Shown: positions 16,869 to 24,077 of the stretch, one piece after another
How the letters are laid out: each line of letters opens with the position of its first letter
Position numbering within the stretch: the stretch's first letter is position 1
Assembly: GCA_012972835.1 (NCBI GenBank)
Contig: JABDHK010000019.1
Span: 101,537 to 165,536, forward strand
Length of the DNA stretch: 64,000 bases
Direction: 5' to 3'
Origin: Chlorobiaceae bacterium
GTDB lineage: Bacteria > Bacteroidota > Chlorobiia > Chlorobiales > Chlorobiaceae
Made by a program: the position numbers and the translations under genes
The notes under the pieces: model-generated
Database searches by the model: none
What the model was told of the DNA's origin: nothing
The model's input: the letters and a program-made list of their open reading frames with translations, nothing else

Positions 16869-18701
16869 TCAGATATTCTCCCTTCTCCTGCCCTCCCAAG
16901 CCTCATGATATCTACCTCGTTGTTTCAGCAGCTCTTCATGAGTTCCTGATTCAGTGATCCGGCCATTCCGCATGATGTGGATGGTGTCAGCCTGCATGGC
17001 GGTGGTGAGGCGATGGCTGATGATGAGGACAGTGCACCCTTTGGCCAGTTCTCGGAAGCGGGTGAACCATCGGGCTTCAGCCCATACATCAAGCATGGAG
17101 GTTGGTTCGTCGAGGATGATCAGTTTTGCCTTGCGCAGAAAAGCTCTGGCAAGTGCTACCCGTTGCCACTCGCCCGCGCTCAGTTCAGCCCCTCCAAACC
17201 ATTTACCCAATACCGTCTCAAAACCTTTTGGCAGTCGCCTGATCACTTCATGCGCTCCTGCAGCTCTTGCCGCAGCCTCAATTGCGCTACTCTCTCGATT
17301 GCCTGCGATATCGCCATGAGCGATGTTTTGTGAAGCGGTCACATGGTAGCGCACGGGTTCCTGAAAGAGAACGGTGATCTGTCGGCGCCACTCCTGCTGG
17401 CTGAGCTCACGAAGGTCAACGCCATCGACCGTAACACGCCCCTCTTTTGTATCGTAAAACCTGCAAAGCAGCTTGATCAGGGTAGTTTTGCCTTCACCGT
17501 TTTCACCGACAATGGCGGCGATTTTGCCCGCTTTAAGGGTCAGGCTGAAGCGTTGTAAAATAGTGCGTTCACTCTCCGGATAGCTGAAATCAACCTCTTC
17601 AAACCGCACGGAGTCGTTGAGAGCCGGTACAGGAACCGGGTACGGCGGGTCCGAGACTTCAGGCGTGGTGTTCAGCAGCTCAAACAGGTTTTCAAGGAAA
17701 AGCATGTTCTGGTAGATATCGCCCGTGTTGCGGAGAAGGTTGGCCATGAGCCGCAGCCCCTGCCCGAAGGCCTGGTAGAACAGCACAATATCGCCCATGC
17801 TTGCCAGACCCCTGATTTTTTGCAAGACCATCCAGAGCATGGCCAGTGCCGTCGTCAGCAGTGCAATACTACCTGCTGCAAGTTCGGTCAGGAGCTTCTG
17901 TTTTTCAAGCGCCACTTTTTCACCCCGCAGATGAGCACGCAGCTGCTGGTAAGATGACCGGTAGTAGCTGCCCAGGTCAAAGAGCCGCAACTCCTGAGCC
18001 GCATCACGCATCGTGATCAGCCAGTCAACGTATTGGCAGCGGCGCTCTTCAGCGGTGTTGCAGAGACGCCACAGGTTGAAGCGAACAGCATAACTAAGTG
18101 CTGCCCAGAGCGCAGGCACGGTACCGGCAAGAAGCAGCAAGGGAATCCACGGCGAATAGGCGAAGAGCAGTGCCGCCATACCGGCAAGCGTGATAGAGTT
18201 CTGGCCGAGGCTGCCCATCCCTTCGAGAAGCGCAAGGGGCCGGTTCATGGCATCCACACGTGCCCGATGCAGCCGGTCGTAGGAGGCAGGCGAGTCATAA
18301 AAGCTGAGATCGACCGCAAGCGCCTTCTCATGGATCAGTCCCGTCATGAAGTCCTGGATACGCTCACTCTGGATGGTGCGTACCCACTGGGCAGCACTTC
18401 TCAGGATTTGCTCGGCAATGAGGAGCAGGCCGAGAACGAGAAGAGGAAGACCGACGGCATAGATCGTTTGTAATGGAGCCCCTCCGTTTGCCTTAACAGT
18501 GCCGGAAAGCGAATCAACCACACGCCTGGTCATTGCAACAATGGCAACCGGCAGCCCACCCTGAACAAGCAGCAAAAGCAGCCAGATCACCATCCATACT
18601 CCTGATGCCTGCCAGACCAGCCGGAGGGTTTTAGGAATGAAAGGCAGCTGCCGGCGCAACCGGGTAATTTTGGAGCGAAGATTGTTCACGGTGGCTTGCA
18701 T
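16869..18701 (-). CDS. ABC transporter, fused permease-ATPase (peptide exporter candidate)
   Basis: 610 residues, start ATG 18699-18701 sharing bases with the stop of the preceding gene (TGATG). The N-terminal half has several TM helices (SGVWMVIWLLLLLVQGGLPV and others); the C-terminal half is the nucleotide-binding domain with Walker A GENGEGKTT, signature LSAGEWQRVALARA (LSAGE rather than LSGGQ) and Walker B LIILDEPTSMLD, then the H-loop ISHRLTT. There is no N-terminal C39 peptidase domain, so leader removal must be done by another enzyme. Last gene of the operon; the obvious role is export of the mature peptides, by context. The longer frame to 18803 overlaps the upstream gene and is unlikely. 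Confidence 0.88.
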   Translation of the reverse strand: MQATVNNLRSKITRLRRQLPFIPKTLRLVWQASGVWMVIWLLLLLVQGGLPVAIVAMTRRVVDSLSGTVKANGGAPLQTIYAVGLPLLVLGLLLIAEQILRSAAQWVRTIQSERIQDFMTGLIHEKALAVDLSFYDSPASYDRLHRARVDAMNRPLALLEGMGSLGQNSITLAGMAALLFAYSPWIPLLLLAGTVPALWAALSYAVRFNLWRLCNTAEERRCQYVDWLITMRDAAQELRLFDLGSYYRSSYQQLRAHLRGEKVALEKQKLLTELAAGSIALLTTALAMLWMVLQKIRGLASMGDIVLFYQAFGQGLRLMANLLRNTGDIYQNMLFLENLFELLNTTPEVSDPPYPVPVPALNDSVRFEEVDFSYPESERTILQRFSLTLKAGKIAAIVGENGEGKTTLIKLLCRFYDTKEGRVTVDGVDLRELSQQEWRRQITVLFQEPVRYHVTASQNIAHGDIAGNRESSAIEAAARAAGAHEVIRRLPKGFETVLGKWFGGAELSAGEWQRVALARAFLRKAKLIILDEPTSMLDVWAEARWFTRFRELAKGCTVLIISHRLTTAMQADTIHIMRNGRITESGTHEELLKQRGRYHEAWEGRRRENI

Positions 18702-20308
18702 CAAATATCCCTGTGCAAGACGATCAAAAGAGGGTGCCAGAGTCGCTGCAGGCATACTCTCCAGCGCGGTGCATCCTGCAGGCCATAACGCAGCTCGAGC
18801 CACTTGCGGTCAGGAACCACCCCCCGCCAGAGGAGTTTCAAGGCATCAAGAGGCTTGTCAACCAATGCAAGCAAAAACCAAAACCGTTGCAACCCTTTGA
18901 TATGGAGCCCATCGACTAAACCCTGAGGAGTGATAAAACGCCCTAAAACCCATTGCCGGAAAAACGAAGGTTGAAGTTTATGCAGGGGAAGCTCCTGTTG
19001 CGGGTCGCCAAAGAGCCGTTCCAGCATCGAGAGGACAAGCCACATCGCCGTTGCAACCTGCCACTCCTGAGATCGTCCGGCAACAATCTCCCACTCCACC
19101 TTCAGCTTTTTACGCGCGGTATCGAGATCAAGCAGTGTCCGCAGCGCAGATTCCGACATCTGGTGCCTCACCGAAAGGTGGATAGCGATATAAATAAGAG
19201 CATCTTCCACCGAAAGCTGGCGAACGGTATCCCCTCTGTAGGGAAGAGTTCTGTGCCAGATAACCTCTCGATCAATCCGTGCCGCATGATAGAGCCATTC
19301 ACCGGCAAAAATCTTCCAGTGAAGTTCCACCACCGGTGCATCCCTCTTGAACAGGCTGCTCTCCCCAAGCAGTGCATCCTGCAACGCTTGAGGCCTGGCG
19401 GTTCTTGAAGAGTTTTGCGCATAACCAAGTGAAAACATAACGTTTCGGGCCGCATCTATCTCCTTGCGCTGTAACCATAAATCCATATCAGCCATCCCCC
19501 GCAGGGCAATATTCCCATAGACCGCCTCACCAAGCCACGCTCCTTTTACAGGAACAACCGTAATACCCACATCACTGAACGCCTTAAAGATTTTTTCAAG
19601 TTCGTAAACCCGTTTTGTATTATTGACCACGCTGGCAAGGTGAATGTTCCGGATGCGCTCAGCCGCTAACGGTGGAGCCATCAAACCCTCCCTCTTCACC
19701 GCACTGTACAACATCTGTGAAACCCCGTTTTTTACCGCCAGCTCAATCAGCTGATGCCATTCACCCTCGGAAAGTCCACCCAGGTTTTCAGCTCGACCCG
19801 AAAGTATGCCTGTAAGGTGACTTGCATCTTCATTCAATGACCCCGCCATGCTTTTTTTTTCATCACTGTCATGATTGAAGCTCTCTTCATCAGGCAAAAC
19901 AGGATCACCCGGTTCAACAAACCAGGTCGAACGCCGCATGGTGAGCAGAGCAAGCATCATAGCACCGATGACATCGTTACCGATCGGCAGACGCAGAAGC
20001 CCGGTAATCATGCCGAATGGTATGAATTGCAGGCAAAAATAGATGACCGGCAGCTCACAGAGCCAGAGCACGCGTTTCTTCAAAGACCACTCCCGCTCGG
20101 TACTGAAGGCAAAAATGCCAACAGCAAGCAGCATGATAACCACAAAACCGGATCCCCATTTGTACGATTCGGTAAAGTAGCCAATCGCACGACTTCCAAT
20201 GAGCGCAATGATGCCAAAAGCTATAATGGCTTTACGCCACCTCTGCCCCCTCCATTTCCAGTAAAATTCAGGAGATTGAGGCACCGAAGGATGTGAGATG
20301 CTGCTCAT
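18701..20308 (-). CDS. NTP_transf_5-type nucleotidyltransferase-like protein with N-terminal membrane segments
   Basis: 535 residues. The first ~120 residues contain three to four hydrophobic helices (WRKAIIAFGIIALIGSRAIG, FVVIMLLAVGIFAF, LPVIYFCLQFIPF). The remainder matches the uncharacterised nucleotidyltransferase family: TVVPVKGAWLGEAVYGN, ALRGMADMDLWL (metal-binding D-x-D), followed by an all-helical part with ALIYIAIHLSVRH. Such proteins occur in RiPP clusters, including lasso clusters next to HPr-kinase-like enzymes, where they may add a nucleotide or further phosphate; here the substrate is inferred. It joins both neighbours by 1-4-base overlaps. Confidence 0.8.
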   Translation of the reverse strand: MSSISHPSVPQSPEFYWKWRGQRWRKAIIAFGIIALIGSRAIGYFTESYKWGSGFVVIMLLAVGIFAFSTEREWSLKKRVLWLCELPVIYFCLQFIPFGMITGLLRLPIGNDVIGAMMLALLTMRRSTWFVEPGDPVLPDEESFNHDSDEKKSMAGSLNEDASHLTGILSGRAENLGGLSEGEWHQLIELAVKNGVSQMLYSAVKREGLMAPPLAAERIRNIHLASVVNNTKRVYELEKIFKAFSDVGITVVPVKGAWLGEAVYGNIALRGMADMDLWLQRKEIDAARNVMFSLGYAQNSSRTARPQALQDALLGESSLFKRDAPVVELHWKIFAGEWLYHAARIDREVIWHRTLPYRGDTVRQLSVEDALIYIAIHLSVRHQMSESALRTLLDLDTARKKLKVEWEIVAGRSQEWQVATAMWLVLSMLERLFGDPQQELPLHKLQPSFFRQWVLGRFITPQGLVDGLHIKGLQRFWFLLALVDKPLDALKLLWRGVVPDRKWLELRYGLQDAPRWRVCLQRLWHPLLIVLHRDI

Positions 20309-21441
20309 GTTGCCTCTTCCTTACCCTTATGGAGCGCCTCCCGAATCGCCGCAGCCCGAGCGCGCGCTACCTGGCAGAAGTACTCAATAGGCGAGTCCAG
20401 TTCACCGGTTTCAAGGTAAGAGTGCGCCGGGCACCAGAGACAGAGATTGACGATCGCACAACTGCGGCACTTCTCAAGATATTCAGGCCGCCGCGATCGC
20501 ATGTCGCGCACTTTCGGCACAAACCCCTCCCACGCATCCCGCAGCCTCCACCGACGCAGATCATAGAGCGTCTCCGGAGCCCAGAGCGACGAACAAAGCC
20601 GGAAAGTGCCCTCATAGCCAACATTGAAGCTGCTATTACCAAGCCCGCAATGAAAAAGATGATCACAGCCGATATGGGCAAAATTATCATTGATGAGCGT
20701 ATCACACCCTTTCTGCAAAGAGGCAAATCGTTCATCATCCGCCTTTTCCAAAGCAACAATCTCTTCCGGTGTGAGACGTTCAGACTTGATAAGCCGGTTG
20801 CGCTCCTTGTTGCCATCAAAGCGAAGATGAAGCTGGGGATCAAAACGAAAATAGTCTTTGGTATAGTTACGGCAGAATACGGCTATTGCCGGCAGTTCAT
20901 GGAAATTTGACCGGATAGCCATCGCCTTCAGGCGCACCTTGACGCCGGCATCCAGCAGCCGCTTAAGACCAAGAGTAAAAGCCGCAAACGATCCCGGGCG
21001 CCCGGTAACACGCTCGTAAGTCCTCTCGGTAGCCCCATACACCGTCACTTCAATATCCCGGGGCGGATATTTTTGAAACAGCGCAATATGCCTCTCCCTG
21101 ATCAACGTCGCATTGGTAAAAACAGAGACCAGCAGCCCCTTTCTTTTCAGGAGCATGTAGATCTCTTCAAAATCGTCCCGAAGCAGCGGCTCACCACCCG
21201 AAATGAGCACCCACAGCGCTCCAAGCGCCACAGCCTGATCAGCAATCGAGCCGATCTCCTCCAGCGTCAGCTCCTTCAAACGCGCCTCCATGTCGCCAGC
21301 CGGAAGGTTGATGTAGCAGTGACGGCAGTCGTTGTTGCAGCGCGCAGTAATTTCAAGGTCAAACGAGAAAAGACCCCGGTGTTCCTTCATTTTAGCCCAG
21401 AGCGGGAACTCCTGAATTTCGATGGTAGATGGCTGTGTCAT
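20305..21441 (-). CDS. Radical SAM/SPASM peptide-modifying enzyme (third of operon)
   Basis: 378 residues from the ATG at 21441, which overlaps the stop of the preceding gene (ATGA); the TTG at 21462 is less likely. Radical SAM cluster motif CNNDCRHC (Cys35, 39, 42), then SGGEPLLRDDF. The C-terminal SPASM part has HCGLGNSSF, RLCSSLW and CRSCAIVNLCLWCPAHSY ... YFC, enough Cys for auxiliary iron-sulfur clusters. Enzymes of this class make Cys-to-carbon thioether or carbon-carbon crosslinks in peptides. The neighbouring PqqD-like protein would deliver the precursor. It resembles the ScmE/ScmF proteins of the SynChlorMet cassette in architecture; I cannot assign which without a search. Confidence 0.88.
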   Translation of the reverse strand: MTQPSTIEIQEFPLWAKMKEHRGLFSFDLEITARCNNDCRHCYINLPAGDMEARLKELTLEEIGSIADQAVALGALWVLISGGEPLLRDDFEEIYMLLKRKGLLVSVFTNATLIRERHIALFQKYPPRDIEVTVYGATERTYERVTGRPGSFAAFTLGLKRLLDAGVKVRLKAMAIRSNFHELPAIAVFCRNYTKDYFRFDPQLHLRFDGNKERNRLIKSERLTPEEIVALEKADDERFASLQKGCDTLINDNFAHIGCDHLFHCGLGNSSFNVGYEGTFRLCSSLWAPETLYDLRRWRLRDAWEGFVPKVRDMRSRRPEYLEKCRSCAIVNLCLWCPAHSYLETGELDSPIEYFCQVARARAAAIREALHKGKEEAT

Positions 21442-21950
21442 CTCTTTGAACTGGTTAGACAATTATTTCTGCGGCAAATAGGTTTAATAACACGCCACAC
21501 CCTCCACATAACCGGCCTCAGCCACTCCCGCCTTGAGAGCCAGGCTATAGCATGGCGCTCAAGGCCGAGACCAAGCCGAACAGACCGGTTACCATGTTCC
21601 ACCCTCACAACCTTGCCAATGATAGTTGAGAGCTGGACTCGCCCGTCAGCTTCAGGATTGTTGTCCCCCTTGATGAGGTAGCCTTTTTCGGAAACATGCA
21701 CAATCCGGTGCACCGTCAGTCTTCGGCAGCAGGGATTGATGAAAGCAACAATATCCCCAGCCTGAAGCCGCAACGGCAGCGGTGCAATGGTAATAATGTC
21801 GCCATCACGGATAAAGGGAGTCATGCTGAACCCCGGCGCTGTAAACCGGAACGGCACACTCTTCTCCAGCACCGCCCCCATCAGTTCGGCCATGGCCAGA
21901 CCAGCCATAGTGTGTGACTCTTGGTTTAATGTTACATAGCTGTCACTCAT
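21438..21950 (-). CDS. S24/S26-family peptidase-like protein (signal peptidase type)
   Basis: 170 residues. It has the Ser motif GFSMTPFIRDGD (Ser42) and the second catalytic box LTVHRIVHV, in which His81 stands where bacterial LepB has Lys, as in SipW and eukaryotic/archaeal signal peptidases; GDNNPEADG follows. A hydrophobic helix near the N-terminus is not obvious. In an operon whose exporter lacks a protease domain, this is the best candidate for cutting off the leader peptide (inference). It overlaps the acetyltransferase gene by 4 bases. Confidence 0.8.
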   Translation of the reverse strand: MSDSYVTLNQESHTMAGLAMAELMGAVLEKSVPFRFTAPGFSMTPFIRDGDIITIAPLPLRLQAGDIVAFINPCCRRLTVHRIVHVSEKGYLIKGDNNPEADGRVQLSTIIGKVVRVEHGNRSVRLGLGLERHAIAWLSRREWLRPVMWRVWRVIKPICRRNNCLTSSKR

Positions 21951-22510
21951 TGAGGCCCATTCAGAAGTTTTCGCATGACTACCCGCCGCCGGCCTGAATC
22001 TGCACCCTCGGCTGCAAGCTGCGGCTCAAGTTCCGGGATGAAATGCATTGCAAACCCGAGTTTGCGGTAGAGTTGTATGGCCGGAACGTTGTTGTTATAA
22101 ACAAGAAGGTCAAGTTTTGTTTGACCCTCTCCTCTGGCTTTTGCAATAACCTCACCAGTTAATTGCTCCCCGATACCGGCACCCTTGTACGGTGATTTAA
22201 CGGCCAGACTGAACAGCCAGTAACCTCTATAGGGTGATTGTTCCGGAGAGTAGCGAACCAATTGTACAAACCCTGCAAGATGCCCATAGCAGTATGCCAC
22301 AAAGTCAGTGATACGAGGGTTCCGGTGCAATGCCGTTGCCGGATCCCCTTTAGGGTTAAACCACTGATGCAGGGCCAACCTGTCAGTATCAGTCGCTTCA
22401 TGGATGGAAACGCGATACCCAAGAAGCCTGCGCCCTGCAACCCGGTAGAGCGCAACGGACTGGACACGGCGTAACGCAGCGCCTGCCAACTTGCGGAGTT
22501 GCTTTATCAT
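21947..22510 (-). CDS. GNAT-family N-acetyltransferase
   Basis: 187 residues from the ATG at 22510, 10 bases after the pqqD-like stop. The GNAT core is clear: an acetyl-CoA loop within VKSPYKGAGIGEQLTGEVI, then LDLLVYNNNVPAIQLYRKLG (motif B). The N-terminal basic segment (KQLRKLAGAALRRVQ) is not part of the fold. By context it may acetylate the peptide product or confer self-protection; neither is shown. Confidence 0.85.
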   Translation of the reverse strand: MIKQLRKLAGAALRRVQSVALYRVAGRRLLGYRVSIHEATDTDRLALHQWFNPKGDPATALHRNPRITDFVAYCYGHLAGFVQLVRYSPEQSPYRGYWLFSLAVKSPYKGAGIGEQLTGEVIAKARGEGQTKLDLLVYNNNVPAIQLYRKLGFAMHFIPELEPQLAAEGADSGRRRVVMRKLLNGPQ

Positions 22511-22520
22511 ACAACACCCG

Positions 22521-22817
22521 CTACACAACAACCACCATTTTCCGCCGCACCAGCTCCCTGATCAACCCAAGCAGGTCTTTTTCAATCACCTCAATGGTAG
22601 CACTGAACTCCTCGGCAAGCTCCGCCGCAATGCCACGCAGCGTTTTCTCGCCAGTAAGCCGCGACCAGATTGCCCGGCCAGTCTCATTCATGGTATAAAG
22701 CTCATCATCCATATCACCGATACCCGACACAAGAGGCACAATGATCAGTTCATCTTCAATAACACGAGCCACAACATCCTCTGAAGTAACAACAGTTTGG
22801 TCAAGCGTAATATCCAT
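22521..22817 (-). CDS. PqqD-family peptide-binding protein (RRE; ScmD-like)
   Basis: 98 residues with AAAGGAG before the ATG. It has the winged-helix PqqD signature: ELYTMNETGRAIWSRLTG, then IAAELAEEF and a helix LLGLIRELVRRKMVVV. PqqD proteins bind the leader of a precursor and hand it to the radical SAM enzyme. The SynChlorMet cassette includes such a protein (ScmD). It sits between the second radical SAM gene (15-base gap) and the acetyltransferase gene. Confidence 0.88.
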   Translation of the reverse strand: MDITLDQTVVTSEDVVARVIEDELIIVPLVSGIGDMDDELYTMNETGRAIWSRLTGEKTLRGIAAELAEEFSATIEVIEKDLLGLIRELVRRKMVVVV

Positions 22818-22832
22818 CTCGAAATCTCCTTT

Positions 22833-24077
22833 TTATAGGTTCAATGGTTGCATGGTTTCACCTTCACTCTTATGCGCTCCCAGCTTGCCTTCAGGCCAGT
22901 TTTTCTCGACAAAGCCCGCCACACGCTCTTTCCACCCCTCGACCTCCCAGGCACTCTCCTCATCTCCAAGAAGTCCAAGAAAGCGTGCCTGTGCATGAGC
23001 CACTTCGCAGAGGTACTCGACCGGTCTATCAAGCGTGCCATACTCCATCCACGACTTTGCCGGACACTGCTCACAAAGCCCTTTAAGAAAACACCGGGCA
23101 CATCGGCGAAGATAGTCAGGGTTCGTTGCCCTGATTTCCCGCATGGCAGGAAATGTCTCCTCAAGCGCTCTTTTCAGTGTCACCTCATGCAAGTCAGCCA
23201 CGGTACTTTTATTGCGCAAAGGCAGGCAGAGTTGCGCGTTACCATAAGCGTCAATACAGCTTCCATGACCGGCACCACAATTGAAAAGCCTCTCCCCCGG
23301 AGGGCCCATGAACTTGCCGCAGAACTGCCCCATATCCTTGAGGTAAAGGGGAGTGCGGGAGAGCATGGCCACGCTCTCTTCAGGTGTTGCCCGAAGCTTT
23401 GCAATACGGGCGCTCTTGAGCATGTCATCGCGACGTGAGCGGAGGTCAAAGTTCATGGAGTAGCCCGGCAGCCTCTCCATTGCGGGAATGGTCGCTGCCC
23501 ACGCTTCAAAAGCCTCCTGCTCATCCTTCAGAAAATGAAGCTTCGGCCCCTTGACGATAAAAGGAATCTTGTGTTGCAAAAGCAGGTCAACACCACGCCG
23601 AAACTCGGCAAATGCGCCATCGCAACAGGCAACCCGGTCGTAAGAGTCAGAACTCATGCCATAGACCGAGACCTCAACAACCCTGCCCGGGGGATATTTG
23701 GCAAGGAGAAGAGCAAGCTCCTCGGTAAAAAGTCGGGCATTGGTAAAGAGAATAACCTGCATCCCAAGACGGCGGGCAAAAAGGTAGAGTTCCGCCAGAT
23801 CAGGCCGGAGCAATGGTTCACCACCAGTAAAACGGACGGTCAGGCAACCAAGGCTCGCTGCCTCCGTTAATATATTTTTAACAAAATCCCTGCTCATCTC
23901 CCGCCTGAAAGCATCAGCATCATGCTCCGGCAGATTGATGCAGCAGTGCACACAGTTGTTGTTGCAGCGCTCGGTAAGCTCAATATCTATCTGCCCCAAC
24001 AGCGGTTTTTTCCCCTGCCATATCTTGAACTCGTGCGGCCTGAGCTTTTGTACGTAATTGACAACGTCATCCATCAT
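22833..24077 (-). CDS. Radical SAM/SPASM peptide-modifying enzyme (second of operon)
   Basis: 414 residues. It has CNNNCVHC (Cys38, 42, 45), FTGGEPLLRPDL, and SPASM-type Cys groups: FCGKF, FNCGAGHGSC, QLCLPL, RRCARCFLKGLCEQCPAKSW and YLC. It overlaps the upstream radical SAM gene by 4 bases (ATGA). Architecture like PqqE/ScmE. Chemistry is not readable from sequence, but the Cys-rich cores of the precursors suggest thioether or carbon-carbon bonds. Confidence 0.88.
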   Translation of the reverse strand: MMDDVVNYVQKLRPHEFKIWQGKKPLLGQIDIELTERCNNNCVHCCINLPEHDADAFRREMSRDFVKNILTEAASLGCLTVRFTGGEPLLRPDLAELYLFARRLGMQVILFTNARLFTEELALLLAKYPPGRVVEVSVYGMSSDSYDRVACCDGAFAEFRRGVDLLLQHKIPFIVKGPKLHFLKDEQEAFEAWAATIPAMERLPGYSMNFDLRSRRDDMLKSARIAKLRATPEESVAMLSRTPLYLKDMGQFCGKFMGPPGERLFNCGAGHGSCIDAYGNAQLCLPLRNKSTVADLHEVTLKRALEETFPAMREIRATNPDYLRRCARCFLKGLCEQCPAKSWMEYGTLDRPVEYLCEVAHAQARFLGLLGDEESAWEVEGWKERVAGFVEKNWPEGKLGAHKSEGETMQPLNL

